A DNA stretch of 64,000 nucleotides from JBFMFR01 sp040752025 (GTDB lineage Bacteria; Chloroflexota; Anaerolineae; Anaerolineales; UBA4823). The first letter of the stretch is position 1; every line of letters begins with the position of its first letter. A program made the translations under genes and the position numbers. Below the pieces are notes generated by a model, which did no database searches, was not told the DNA's origin, and worked only from the letters and a program-made list of their open reading frames with translations. Below are positions 23,291 through 32,698 of the stretch, one piece after another. The DNA lies in the NCBI GenBank assembly GCA_040752025.1, contig JBFMFR010000014.1, positions 47,729-111,728 of the forward strand, given 5' to 3'.

Positions 23291-25648
23291 ATGAATACTA
23301 CCCAACCTCGGTTTTACGATCCTGGGTCTGCTCACTCGTCCGCCTGGCGCGCCCAGACCTTGCTGGTGTGCATGAACCTGGATGAGAAATTCGCCCAGTT
23401 GACCTCCTTCTGGTTCAACGATTTGCTGGAGCAGCAAAAGCTGCCCCCCGAAAAGCTGCATGCGCTCCTGGGGAACGGCATTGGCCAGGTCTCACGCGTC
23501 GGCGGGTCGAGCACCCTGCCGCCGGCGGAGGCGGCGCGCACAGGCAACGAAATCCAGCGCTTCCTGGTGGAACACACTCGCCTGGGGATTCCGGCTATCC
23601 TGCACGAAGAAAGCTGCTGCGGCTACATGGGCCTGGGCGGCACGGTCTTCCCCCAGATGATCGGGCTGGCCAGCACCTGGGAGCCAGCCCTGGCCGGGCG
23701 CCTGACTGACGAAGTGCGCCGCCAGATGCTGGCGGTTGGCGCGCGCCAGGGGTTGGGGCCGGTGCTGGACATTGCCAGCGACCCGCGCTGGGGCCGCACC
23801 GAAGAGACCTTCGGCGAAGACGCCTTCCTGGCGGCCCAATTCGGCATGGCTTATATCCGCGGCCTGCAAGGCGAAGACCCGAAACAGGGCGTGCTGGCTA
23901 CAGCCAAGCATTTCGTTGGGCACAGCCTGTCGCTGGGCGGGCTGAACTGCGCCCCGGTGCAACTCGGGCCGCGCGCCATGTGGGAGGTTTACCTGGCGCC
24001 GTTCCAGGCGGCGATCCGGGAAGCCGGTGTGAAGTCGATCATGAACGCCTACCCCGAGTTGGACGGCGACCTGGTGGCGGCCTCGCCGGCGCTGTTGGCC
24101 GGGCTGCTGCGCGAGGCGCTCGGGTTCAGCGGACTGGTGGTCTCGGATTACGAGGCCATCCTGATGATCCACACTTACCACCACATGGCCCCAGACCTGC
24201 GTTCTGCGGCAGTCAAAGGCCTCAAAGCGGGCATCGAACTGGAGCTGCCCACGCGGGTGTGTTATGGCGAGCCGCTGCGCGCCGCCCTGGAGGCGGGAGA
24301 AGTGTCCCAGGAAGAAATCGACGCGTGTGTGCTGCGCATTCTGGAGACCAAATTCGAGCTGGGCCTGTTCGATGAGCCCTATGTGGATGAGGGGCGCGTC
24401 CTCGAAGTGTTTGACACGGCGCAGCAGCGCGACCTGGCGCGCCAGGTTGCCATCCGGAGCATGGTACTGCTCAAGAACGACGGCCTGCTGCCGCTAAAGC
24501 CACAGGGCACGCTCGCCTTGATTGGCCCCAACGCCGATGCGCCGCGCCACCTGCTGGGCGATTACAGCTACCAATCCATGATGGAGTTGATGACCCAGGC
24601 TCCCATGCCCGGCTCGGTTTTCATCGACGGAGTCGACGAGCAACACATACAGGCCCACACCGTGCAGGTGCCCTCGGTGCTGGAGGGGCTGTGTGCCTAT
24701 CTGGGCGAGAGGGCGCAGGTGCTGTACGCCCAGGGCTGCCCGGTGGGAGAGGTGGATCGCTCCGGCATCGCTGATGCCGTCCGCGTGGCGCAGCAGGCCG
24801 ATGTGGTGATCCTGGTGCTGGGCGACAAGGCCGGCCTGGTGCCCGACTGCACCTGCGGCGAGACGCGCGACAGCGCCGACCTGGGGCTGCCTGGCGTGCA
24901 AAGAGAGCTGGCCGAGGCGGTTCTTGCGCTGGGCAAACCCGTTGCGGCGGTGCTGGTCAACGGCCGGCCGCTGGCGCTGCCCTGGCTGCACGAGAAAGCG
25001 TCTGCTATTCTGGAAGCCTGGCTGCCCGGCGAGGAAGGCGCTGCGGCGCTGGCGGCGGTGCTGTTTGGCGATGCCAACCCCGGCGGCAAGCTGCCGATTA
25101 CTTTCCCGCGCTCGGCCGGTCAACTGCCGGTGAATTACAACCGCAAGCCTTCTGGCGGGCGCTCAAACTGGTACGTTGATTACGTTGACATGCCCGCCAG
25201 CCCGCTGTATCCTTTCGGGCACGGCCTGAGCTACACCAGCTTCACTTATTCGGATTTGCAGGTCAGCCCGGAGATGGCTGTCCCGGGCAGCGAGGCGGCC
25301 ATCAGCCTGACGGTGACCAACCGCGGTGATGCCGCTGGCGACGAGGTGGTGCAACTGTACGTGCGCGACGAATACGCCTGCCTGCCGCGCCCGGTGAAAG
25401 AGCTCAAAGGCTTCTTCCGCCTGAGCCTGGCCCCCGGGGAAAGCCGCCGCCTGACCTTCCATTTGCCAGTTGACCTGCTGGCCTTCTATGACGAGGAACT
25501 GGCCCTGGTGGTGGAGGGGGGCGCTATCCAGGTGATGCTGGGCAGCTCATCGGAGGATATCCGCCTGCAAGGGAAGTTCGAGATCGCCGGCCGCGGCAAG
25601 ACCCGCGTGGAGCGGCGCCTGTTCGACTGCCCGGTAACGCTGGAATGA
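23291..25648 (+). CDS. Glycoside hydrolase family 3 (beta-glucosidase/beta-xylosidase type)
   Basis: A 785-residue cytoplasmic enzyme (no signal peptide). The N-terminal barrel has GIPAILHEESCCGYMGLGGT, FGEDAFLAAQFGMAYIRGLQ and KHFVGHSLSLGG; the nucleophile is Asp286 in GLVVSDYEAI (Tyr instead of the usual Trp after it). A beta-sandwich domain follows (MVLLKNDGLLPLKP), then a fibronectin III-like C-terminal domain (LTVTNRGDAAGDEVVQLYV). The SDYE variant and HEESCCG loop favour beta-xylosidase/broad beta-glucosidase subgroups. ATG 23291 fits the alignment; the longer open frame to 23108 lies within the permease gene. It probably cleaves oligosaccharides brought in by the upstream importer. Confidence 0.92.
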   Translation: MNTTQPRFYDPGSAHSSAWRAQTLLVCMNLDEKFAQLTSFWFNDLLEQQKLPPEKLHALLGNGIGQVSRVGGSSTLPPAEAARTGNEIQRFLVEHTRLGIPAILHEESCCGYMGLGGTVFPQMIGLASTWEPALAGRLTDEVRRQMLAVGARQGLGPVLDIASDPRWGRTEETFGEDAFLAAQFGMAYIRGLQGEDPKQGVLATAKHFVGHSLSLGGLNCAPVQLGPRAMWEVYLAPFQAAIREAGVKSIMNAYPELDGDLVAASPALLAGLLREALGFSGLVVSDYEAILMIHTYHHMAPDLRSAAVKGLKAGIELELPTRVCYGEPLRAALEAGEVSQEEIDACVLRILETKFELGLFDEPYVDEGRVLEVFDTAQQRDLARQVAIRSMVLLKNDGLLPLKPQGTLALIGPNADAPRHLLGDYSYQSMMELMTQAPMPGSVFIDGVDEQHIQAHTVQVPSVLEGLCAYLGERAQVLYAQGCPVGEVDRSGIADAVRVAQQADVVILVLGDKAGLVPDCTCGETRDSADLGLPGVQRELAEAVLALGKPVAAVLVNGRPLALPWLHEKASAILEAWLPGEEGAAALAAVLFGDANPGGKLPITFPRSAGQLPVNYNRKPSGGRSNWYVDYVDMPASPLYPFGHGLSYTSFTYSDLQVSPEMAVPGSEAAISLTVTNRGDAAGDEVVQLYVRDEYACLPRPVKELKGFFRLSLAPGESRRLTFHLPVDLLAFYDEELALVVEGGAIQVMLGSSSEDIRLQGKFEIAGRGKTRVERRLFDCPVTLE

Positions 25649-25710
25649 ACTGGCAGCGCCGGGCGAGCCAATCTACCTGTAAATGAATTCTGGCCTGCAC
25701 GCCAGTATAA

Positions 25711-25747
25711 GACGCGCCTCTGCGGATGTATCCACGGAAGGCGCGTC
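25711..25747. terminator. Stem-loop between convergent GH3 and acyltransferase genes
   Basis: GACGCGCCT (25711-25719) pairs with AGGCGCGTC (25739-25747), with a further partial stem inside. It lies 63 bases past the GH3 stop and 8 bases past the stop of the minus-strand gene, so it could end both transcripts. No strong T-tract is visible on either side. Confidence 0.45.
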
Positions 25748-25754
25748 GCTGATT

Positions 25755-26897
25755 CTAGAGCACCCGGCGCACTGCGGCGAAGCCGCGCAGCAACTTGCTC
25801 GTTAGCCAGCTCAGGGCAAGGCCTCCGCTGAAGGCAATGAAAAACTTAACCCAGGCCGGCCAGGGTAGGGGAACGAGGGCGAACTGCAGCCAGAGTACGA
25901 ACAGGTAGTGGATCAGGTAGATGGCATAGGCGTTGGCGCTCAGATCGTTGAAGAGCGGCAGGCGCCGGCGCACGAATTTGCGAAAGGCTCCGAGCATGCC
26001 CAGGCAGGCGCCAGCGCAGCTCACGGAAAAGGTGACTGCCAGGATCGCCTGGTAGGCCATTTGAGGCATCAGGATCGGGGCGACTCCCAAGAATAGCGCG
26101 TAGACAACGAACGAGAGCAGCCCTAAAACGAACCAGGCGCCCCAATACCTGGGCCAGTCGGTTTCACGCCATTTCCCGCCAGCGCCGAGGCCCATCCCCA
26201 GGATGAAGTAAGTGAAGTACAGCAGCAGGCGCGCAGGCTGCAGATCGAACGGCCCCAGGGAGACCCAATAATAGGCAGGGATGAACAGGTTCACAGGCAG
26301 GAAGGCCATGATCGTCGCCAGGAGAATGACCGGCACGCTGGGCCGGCGCTGCAGTTTGGCCAGTAGGCCTGGCGCTTTCCAATTGGCCAGGGCGATGAGC
26401 CCGTTGAAAACCAGCAGCACCCACAGGAACCAGGGCGGTCCGACCGGCCAGCCGTCGGCGGTGAAGAACCTGGCCAGGTAAGGGGTGGGCGAGTCGGGGG
26501 TCGATAGCAGGTACGAGGGCCAGAAGGCCAGCGGGGCGATCAAAGCGGCGCCAACGATGAACGGGATGCCCAGGCGCTGCAAGCGCCCCACGAAGAAGCC
26601 GCGGCTGCCTTTGCTCTCCAGGCTGGGCAGGGCGAACAGCCCGGAGACCAGGAAGAGCAGGGACATCATGAACGTATCGAGATATAGGACGATGAGATCG
26701 AGGGTAGGCCAGCGGCTGGCATCCACCACCGGCGCGGAGGATTCGTAATAGTGCGTGGCGTTGAAGGTGCTGAAGGATGTGTAGGCCAGGGCGGCGTGCA
26801 GCAAGATCACCAGGACGATCACGAAGGCGCGCAGGTAGTCGATGGCGAGGTCGCGATCTTTATTTTGCGGGTTGGGGGTGGGGAAGGCGGCGCTCAT
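25755..26897 (-). CDS. Acyltransferase family 3 membrane protein (OafA/WecH-like)
   Basis: A 380-residue integral membrane protein with about ten helices. The N-terminal segment DLAIDYLRAFVIVLVILLHA contains the active-site histidine region of acyltransferase-3 proteins, and NAYAIYLIHYLFVLWLQF near the C-terminus is the second family hallmark. Such enzymes transfer acetyl or other acyl groups onto extracellular sugars or lipids. I chose the ATG at 26897 (MSAAFPTPNPQNKDRD); the frame stays open to 26963 but lacks family similarity there. It is a single gene between two plus-strand clusters. The acceptor is unknown. Confidence 0.87.
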   Translation of the reverse strand: MSAAFPTPNPQNKDRDLAIDYLRAFVIVLVILLHAALAYTSFSTFNATHYYESSAPVVDASRWPTLDLIVLYLDTFMMSLLFLVSGLFALPSLESKGSRGFFVGRLQRLGIPFIVGAALIAPLAFWPSYLLSTPDSPTPYLARFFTADGWPVGPPWFLWVLLVFNGLIALANWKAPGLLAKLQRRPSVPVILLATIMAFLPVNLFIPAYYWVSLGPFDLQPARLLLYFTYFILGMGLGAGGKWRETDWPRYWGAWFVLGLLSFVVYALFLGVAPILMPQMAYQAILAVTFSVSCAGACLGMLGAFRKFVRRRLPLFNDLSANAYAIYLIHYLFVLWLQFALVPLPWPAWVKFFIAFSGGLALSWLTSKLLRGFAAVRRVL

Positions 26898-27155
26898 TGG
26901 GGCTCTTGTTGAATTCCAAACAACGCTAAATTCTTGGGCTTGCCTCCCGGCTCGTTTCAACACTTCTGCAATACAGGCGACATTACGTGCGGCCTGGTTG
27001 AAGTATGGGGCGTTCCTAACCCCTGTCGACAGCTTGCTGATTGATTATCATGGCGTTAATTATAACACTCCCCTTTGAACCCGTTTACACTTGTTTTTTG
27101 GGGAAAAAGCCGTACAATATCCTATCTAACTTACCGATTCAATCCTCCAGGCGCA

Positions 27156-28100
27156 ATGAAAATCATCCCCAAGCGCAAGATCACCGCTTACTCCGCCATC
27201 CTGCTGCCTTTTCAGGCCAGCGGTGCCGTGGATTGGGGGGCATTTTGCGCCCACGTGGCGCGCACGCACGCCGCCGGACTGACGCCGGCAGTCAACATGG
27301 ACACCGGCTACGTGAACCTGATCTCCGCACAGGCCCGGCGAGAGGCGCTGCGGCGCACGCAGGAAGCGCTGGACGGAGGGCGCTTTGCCGCCGGGGCTTA
27401 CGTGGGCGACCGGGCAGGGGATGCCTTTGACTTGCTTGCGTATAGCCGTCAAATCGAACAGGTTCTGGCCTATGGGGGGACGCCGGTCATCTTCCAATCC
27501 TTCGGGCTGACCGGCCTGCCCGCTGACCGGCTGGCGGCGGCGTACGCGCAGTTTGGAAGCCTGGCGGGCGAGTTCATCGCCTTCGAGCTGGGGGGCATGT
27601 TTGCGCCCTTCGGCAAAATCTACGACCTGGACTTCTACGCAGGCTTGCTGGGGATCCCGCAGTGCATCGGCGCCAAGCATTCCTCCCTCAGCCGGCTGGC
27701 CGAGTGGCAGCGCCTCGACCTGCGCGAGCGCCTGCGCCCGGACTTCAAAGTCTTCACCGGCAACGACCTGGCCATCGATATGGTCATGTACGGCTCCGAC
27801 TACCTGCTCGGGCTATCCACCTTCGCGCCCGATTATTTCGCTCTGCGCGACCACTACTGGCTGGTGGGAGATCTGCGCTTCTACGAGTTGAACGATGTCT
27901 TGCAATACCTGGGGGCTTTCGCCTTCCGCCCGCCCACCCCGGCCTACAAACATTCCGCCGTGCAGTTTCTGAAGCTGCGCGGCTGGATCGACTGTGACGA
28001 GCCGCACCCGGGCAGCCCCAGGCGCCCGGACAGCGACCGGGAAATCCTGGCTGGCATTCTGGAGAGCCTGTCCAAATTCGAATTGTCAGGAGCCCCATGA
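27156..28100 (+). CDS. Dihydrodipicolinate synthase/N-acetylneuraminate lyase family protein
   Basis: A 314-residue class I aldolase-fold protein. ITAYSAILLPFQASGAVDWG is the family opening strand, and GIPQCIGAKHSSLSRLAEWQ contains the likely Schiff-base Lys174. The family YAYP tyrosine and GGTG loop are not clearly kept (QSFGLTG replaces the former), so it is neither a standard DapA nor a standard NanA. It opens a five- or six-gene same-strand cluster, with its stop overlapping the next ATG by four bases. It probably cleaves or dehydrates a keto-acid or keto-sugar intermediate. No ribosome site is visible; ATG 27156 was chosen on family length. Confidence 0.8.
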   Translation: MKIIPKRKITAYSAILLPFQASGAVDWGAFCAHVARTHAAGLTPAVNMDTGYVNLISAQARREALRRTQEALDGGRFAAGAYVGDRAGDAFDLLAYSRQIEQVLAYGGTPVIFQSFGLTGLPADRLAAAYAQFGSLAGEFIAFELGGMFAPFGKIYDLDFYAGLLGIPQCIGAKHSSLSRLAEWQRLDLRERLRPDFKVFTGNDLAIDMVMYGSDYLLGLSTFAPDYFALRDHYWLVGDLRFYELNDVLQYLGAFAFRPPTPAYKHSAVQFLKLRGWIDCDEPHPGSPRRPDSDREILAGILESLSKFELSGAP

Positions 28101-29533
28101 CTTACACCCGCATGGCCCAACTGCGCACGCCCGCCCAGTTTGCTGAACACATCCGCCGGCTGGGCCTCCACCTGGATTTCGAGGTGGAGCTGCAAGCCGC
28201 CCCTGAATCCCTCCTGGCCCAACCCTACACGCTGGCGACCCGCCGCGGAGCGCAGGTCTTGTCCAACCGCTGGTGCGCCCTGCCGATGGAAGGCTGGGAC
28301 GCCACGACGGACGGCCGGCCCACCGAACTGGTCGCCCGGCGCTGGCAGCGCTTCGGGCAGAGCGGCGCAAAGCTGGTCTGGGGCTGCGAAGCCGTGGCGG
28401 TCCGCCCGGACGGGCGCGCCAACCCGCGCCAACTGGTGATCAGCGCCGCCAACCTGGCCGGCCTGGCGGAACTGCGCCAGGCGCTGCTGCAGGCCCACGC
28501 CGCGCGCTGGCCTACGGATGACCTGTTCATCGGCCTGCAGCTCACCCATTCCGGGCGCTTCTGCCGCCCGAGCGCCGGTAAGCAGGCTGCGGCGCGCATC
28601 CTCTACCGGCACCCGCTGCTCGACCGCAAGTTCGGCCTGCCCGAGGATTACCCGCTAATGACCGACGCCGAGATCGAGCACTTGATCGAGGATTACGTTG
28701 AGGCGGCGCGGCTGGCCTACCAGGCTGGCTTCCAATTCGTGGACGTCAAGCACTGCCACGGCTACCTGGGCCACGAGTTCCTCAGCGCTGTGGACCGCCC
28801 GGGCAAATACGGCGGCAGCTTCGAGAACCGCACGCGCTTCCTGCGCGAAATCACGCAGGGCATCCGCGCTGATGTGTCGGGCCTGGAGATCGGGGTGCGG
28901 CTGTCGGCTTTCGATTTCATCCCCTTCAAGCCGGGCGCGGACGGGGTGGGCGAGCCGGAAGCGTGGTCTACAGCAGGCTACCCCTACGCCTTCGGCGGGG
29001 ACGGCGCCGGGACTGGCATCGACCTGAGCGAGCCACATCGATTTCTGGACTTGCTGGAGAGCCTGGACATCCGCCTGGTGAACGTCACCGGGGGGAGCCC
29101 GTACTACACCCCGCACATCCAGCGCCCGGCGCTTTTCCCGCCCTCGGACGGCTACCAGCCTCCCGAGGATCCGCTGGTGGGCGTGGCGCGGCAGATCGGC
29201 GTGACCGCTGCCCTCAAGGCGCAGCACCCCGGCCTGCTGTTGGTTGGCTCGGGCTATTCCTACTTGCAAGAATGGCTGCCCAACGTGGCCCAGGAAGTGG
29301 TGCGCAGCGGCAAGGCCGACTTCGTCGGGCTGGGGCGCATGCTGCTGACCTACCCCGAGATGTGCGCCGACGTGCTCGCAGGCAAGCCGCTGCAGCGCAA
29401 GCGCATCTGCCGCACTTTCAGCGACTGCACCACTGCGCCGCGGCACGGCCTGGTCAGCGGCTGCTACCCGCTGGACAGCTTCTACAAAGGACGCCCAGAA
29501 GCGGCCCGCCTCCAGAATCTCAAGAAAAAGTAA
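28097..29533 (+). CDS. NADH:flavin oxidoreductase, Old Yellow Enzyme family
   Basis: A 478-residue FMN-dependent TIM-barrel enzyme. LSNRWCALPMEGWDATTDG is the FMN-binding opening, FVDVKHCHGYLGHEFLS carries the family substrate histidines (HxxHGYL-type), and FVGLGRMLLTYPEM is the phosphate-binding end. KRICRTFSDCTTAPRHG near the C-terminus has the cysteines found in longer family members, but too few are visible to claim a 4Fe-4S cluster. It would reduce or oxidise an activated C=C/C-OH bond in the pathway. Translationally coupled (ATGA) to the aldolase gene and 10 bases before the ThuA gene. Confidence 0.88.
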   Translation: MTYTRMAQLRTPAQFAEHIRRLGLHLDFEVELQAAPESLLAQPYTLATRRGAQVLSNRWCALPMEGWDATTDGRPTELVARRWQRFGQSGAKLVWGCEAVAVRPDGRANPRQLVISAANLAGLAELRQALLQAHAARWPTDDLFIGLQLTHSGRFCRPSAGKQAAARILYRHPLLDRKFGLPEDYPLMTDAEIEHLIEDYVEAARLAYQAGFQFVDVKHCHGYLGHEFLSAVDRPGKYGGSFENRTRFLREITQGIRADVSGLEIGVRLSAFDFIPFKPGADGVGEPEAWSTAGYPYAFGGDGAGTGIDLSEPHRFLDLLESLDIRLVNVTGGSPYYTPHIQRPALFPPSDGYQPPEDPLVGVARQIGVTAALKAQHPGLLLVGSGYSYLQEWLPNVAQEVVRSGKADFVGLGRMLLTYPEMCADVLAGKPLQRKRICRTFSDCTTAPRHGLVSGCYPLDSFYKGRPEAARLQNLKKK

Positions 29534-29543
29534 GCGAGGAAAG

Positions 29544-30167
29544 ATGAAAAAGGTACTGTTGGTCAGCGATGGCATTTTCCACCCGCCTCTATTAGGGCGT
29601 ATGCGGCTGCACAGGCTGCTGCGGATGAAGGGCTTCTCGTTCGAGCAAGTTCGTTCGCTAGAGCAGCTACCCGCCGATTTACCGGCTTACTCTGCGCTGG
29701 TACTGAACTACCACCACCAGCAGATTTCCCCGGCTGCGCTGGGACGGCTGTACATGTTCGTCAAAAATGGCGGCGGTGTGCTGGCCATTCACGCCGCAAC
29801 GGCTTCCTTCAAAGAGACCTTGCCTTATTTCGACATCTTAGGCGGGCGCTTCGTGGGGCACGGCCCGGTCAGTGCCTTCGAAGTGCAGCGGGTGCGCTCC
29901 GGTATCTTCGACGGCATCCCCAATTTTGTGGTCAGGGACGAGCTATACGTCCACGAACTCAACCCTGGGATCGAGGCGCATTTCACCGCCAGCCTGGAGG
30001 GTCAGGAAATCCCGGTGGTGTGGAGCTACCACTATGGCAAAGGTCGGGTGTGCTACGCCTGCCCGGGGCATACTTCAGAGACGATGGCCAACCCGGCCTA
30101 CCAGGAGCTGCTGCAGCGCGGGCTGCGCTGGGCGTGCGGGGCGCTCGAAGAGGCGAGCGGCGCCTGA
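29544..30167 (+). CDS. ThuA domain protein (trehalose-utilisation type)
   Basis: A 207-residue class I glutamine-amidotransferase-like fold protein. GVLAIHAATASFKETLPYFD and ILGGRFVGHGPVSAFEV correspond to the conserved ThuA core with its histidines. IPVVWSYHYGKGRVCYACPG is the conserved C-terminal strand. ThuA proteins accompany Gfo/Idh dehydrogenases in pathways that oxidise glycosides to 3-keto-sugars. The site AAGCGAGGAAAG precedes ATG, and the stop overlaps the next start by one base (TGATG). No catalytic cysteine of true amidotransferases is seen. Confidence 0.85.
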   Translation: MKKVLLVSDGIFHPPLLGRMRLHRLLRMKGFSFEQVRSLEQLPADLPAYSALVLNYHHQQISPAALGRLYMFVKNGGGVLAIHAATASFKETLPYFDILGGRFVGHGPVSAFEVQRVRSGIFDGIPNFVVRDELYVHELNPGIEAHFTASLEGQEIPVVWSYHYGKGRVCYACPGHTSETMANPAYQELLQRGLRWACGALEEASGA

Positions 30168-31171
30168 TGGACAAATTGAAGCTCGCCATCGTCGGCTGCG
30201 GCGACATCGCCGCTTTCACCGCCCTGGTGTCCAGGCTGGTGCCGCAGGTAAGCCTGGCGGCTTGCTGCGATGTGGACGCTGAGCGCGCCGGGCAGTTTGC
30301 CAGGCGTTTTGGCATCCCACGGGTGTCGACGGACTACACTGAACTGTTGGGGAACGCCGCCGTCGACGCCGCTTACCTGGCCGTGCCGCACCACCTGCAT
30401 TACGAGATGGTCCTGGCGTTTATTCGGGCCGGGAAAGCTGTCTTCGTCGAGAAGCCGGTGACGCGCACGCTGGCCGAGGGGCTGGAGCTGGTCGAGGTTA
30501 TACGGAACAGCCAGGTGAAGGTAGGCGTCAACTATCAGTACCGCTACGACCGCGCCTGCTACCCCCTGGCACGCGCCATCCAGGCCGGGGAGCTGGGCAA
30601 AGTGCACTCGCTGCGCATCAACATCCCCTGGCACCGCACGCAAGCTTACTTCGACAAGGCCCCCTGGCACAAGCGCATTGCACAGGCGGGCGGTGGAACG
30701 TTGATCACGCAGGGCAGCCACCTCCTGGACATCGCCCTGTGGGCCCTGGGCGATGCGCCCATCTCGGCCATGGGCTACACCGCCTCGCTCGCCTTTGATG
30801 TGGAAGTTGAGGCGCTGGCGCACGGCATCGTAGAGACCGCCAGCGGGACGCTGGTCAGCATCACCTCCAGCATGGTGGCTGCCAGCGAGCAGGCGCTGAC
30901 CATCGAAGCCTACGGCGAGCGCGGCACAGCGCGGTACCGCAACCTGCCCTGGCCCGCGGTAAAATTCGTAGGTGTGAAGACCCGCAAACCGCGCCCGCCG
31001 GGATGGGGCGTGCACGCCTTGCAGCGCAGCCTGGCGGGCTTCGCCCGCTGGGTATTGGCGGACCAACCATTCCTAATCCCGGCCGAGAGCACCCTGCCCG
31101 TTTTGGCCGCCGTAGATGGCATCTATCGCTCGGCCGTACAGGGGCGCCGGGTGTCCATCGCAAGCCTGTAA
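30167..31171 (+). CDS. Gfo/Idh/MocA family oxidoreductase
   Basis: A 334-residue dehydrogenase. LAIVGCGDIAAFTALVSRLV is the Rossmann dinucleotide loop, VEKPVTRTLAEG carries the cofactor EKP motif, and GGTLITQGSHLLDIALW holds the catalytic-region histidine. The start is fixed by the TGATG junction with ThuA; the open frame to 30020 lies within the ThuA gene. It likely oxidises a sugar or glycoside at a ring hydroxyl, with ThuA and the aldolase acting on the product. The symporter gene follows 25 bases later. Confidence 0.88.
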   Translation: MDKLKLAIVGCGDIAAFTALVSRLVPQVSLAACCDVDAERAGQFARRFGIPRVSTDYTELLGNAAVDAAYLAVPHHLHYEMVLAFIRAGKAVFVEKPVTRTLAEGLELVEVIRNSQVKVGVNYQYRYDRACYPLARAIQAGELGKVHSLRINIPWHRTQAYFDKAPWHKRIAQAGGGTLITQGSHLLDIALWALGDAPISAMGYTASLAFDVEVEALAHGIVETASGTLVSITSSMVAASEQALTIEAYGERGTARYRNLPWPAVKFVGVKTRKPRPPGWGVHALQRSLAGFARWVLADQPFLIPAESTLPVLAAVDGIYRSAVQGRRVSIASL

Positions 31172-31196
31172 TCTTCGAAGCGAAAAAGGAGCCAGC

Positions 31197-32639
31197 ATGC
31201 AAGCGAAATCCGAGAAATTGACCGCGTGGCAAAAGATTGGTTACGGATTGGGGGATATTTACGGCGGCGGTTCGGGCGTGGTGATCAGCTTCTACTACCT
31301 GATCTTCCTGACCGACGTGGTGCGCATCGCCCCGGCGCTGGCCGGCACGGTGATCCTGATCAGCAAGGTTTATGACAGCATCACCGATCCTTTCGAAGGC
31401 CTGATCGCCGACCGCACACGCACCCGCCTCGGCCGCCGCCGCCCCTACCTGCTGGCGGGCATCCCGCTGGTGTTCTTGTCGTTCTTCGCCCTGTTCTACC
31501 CGTTCAACATGGCCTCAGAAACCGGCCGCTTCGTGGCGGTGGTGCTCAGCTACCTGTTCTTCTCGACCATCGTCAGCATCGTGATGCTCAATTACAACGC
31601 CTTGCACTCCGAGATCACCCTGGATTACCACGAACGCTCGTCGCTGAGCTCGGTGCGCATCTTTTTCTCTACGGTGGCCTCGATCGTGGCGGCGCTGGCG
31701 CCCTTGGAGATCGTCAAGATCTTCCCGGATGTGCACACCGGGTACATCGTCATGGGCCTGGCCTTTGGGGCTTTCTTCGCCCTGCCGTTCATCGCCACGG
31801 TCGCCGCCGTCAGGGAGCGCCCCGAGTTCCAACGCCCTCCCGAGCCCTTCGACTGGCGGCGGGCCTTCTTGGAGCCCTTCAAGAACCGCACCTTCGTGTA
31901 CACCCTGGGCATGTACCTGTTCGCCTTCGTCGCCATCGACACGGTCAGCACCATCGTGGCCTATTTCGTCAAATATTATTTGCAGCGCAGCAGCGAGGTC
32001 AGCTTTGTGAGCGGGACGCTGCTCATCGCCCAGGTGATTTCGCTGCCTTTCTTCGTGACTTACAGCAAGCGCACCAGCAAAGTGCGCGGCTACATCCTGG
32101 GGCTGGTGATCTGGGTGGTGGCCATGCTGTTCAGCTTCCTGCTGGCGCCCACGCTGCCGGCCTTCTGGGTGTACGTGTTTGCGGCTGTGGTCGGGCTGGG
32201 CACCGGCGGGATTGTGGTGATGATCTACGCCATCTTCCCCGACATCCCCGACGTGGACGAGCTCGCCAGCGGCGAGCGCCGCGAGGCGATCTACTCGGCC
32301 CTGGTGACCTTCATCCGCAAGTTCAGCTCGGCGCTGGCCATCTTCGCCGTTTCGAACGTGATCGGTTGGGCGGGCTACATCCCTCCGCTGCAGCAGACCG
32401 TCGACGGCGCCACCAAACTGGTCGAACAGCCCCAGACGGGCACTTTTTTGCTGACCTTGCGGCTGATTTTCATGTTCTTGCCGGTTGTCCTGCTGGTCTT
32501 TGCCCTGCTCTTCGCCGTCAGGTTCCCACTCACCCCCGAGCTGCACCAGCGCCTGAACACTCTGCTCGCCAGGCAGCGCAGTGGTGAGGCCGTGGACGAG
32601 GCCGAAAAGCAGCAACTGGGCAAGGTTCTGCTGGGATAA
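31197..32639 (+). CDS. Glycoside-pentoside-hexuronide:cation symporter family transporter (MFS_2, MelB-like)
   Basis: A 480-residue, 12-helix transporter. WQKIGYGLGDIYGGGSGVVI opens the first helix. VYDSITDPFEGLIADRTRTR followed by LGRRRPYLL is the GPH/MFS_2 signature loop between helices 2 and 3. DIPDVDELASGERREAIYSA is the conserved central cytoplasmic loop. It imports sugars, glycosides or uronates with a cation. The ribosome site AAAAAGGAGCCAGC precedes ATG. Its place after ThuA and Gfo/Idh and before an exported protein makes it the probable uptake route of the 27156-34798 cluster. Confidence 0.9.
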   Translation: MQAKSEKLTAWQKIGYGLGDIYGGGSGVVISFYYLIFLTDVVRIAPALAGTVILISKVYDSITDPFEGLIADRTRTRLGRRRPYLLAGIPLVFLSFFALFYPFNMASETGRFVAVVLSYLFFSTIVSIVMLNYNALHSEITLDYHERSSLSSVRIFFSTVASIVAALAPLEIVKIFPDVHTGYIVMGLAFGAFFALPFIATVAAVRERPEFQRPPEPFDWRRAFLEPFKNRTFVYTLGMYLFAFVAIDTVSTIVAYFVKYYLQRSSEVSFVSGTLLIAQVISLPFFVTYSKRTSKVRGYILGLVIWVVAMLFSFLLAPTLPAFWVYVFAAVVGLGTGGIVVMIYAIFPDIPDVDELASGERREAIYSALVTFIRKFSSALAIFAVSNVIGWAGYIPPLQQTVDGATKLVEQPQTGTFLLTLRLIFMFLPVVLLVFALLFAVRFPLTPELHQRLNTLLARQRSGEAVDEAEKQQLGKVLLG

Positions 32640-32698
32640 GCTCGCGGGCCATCTCTGGGACGCGCCGCTGGATTGGCTTTGGAGAACTGGAAAAAACC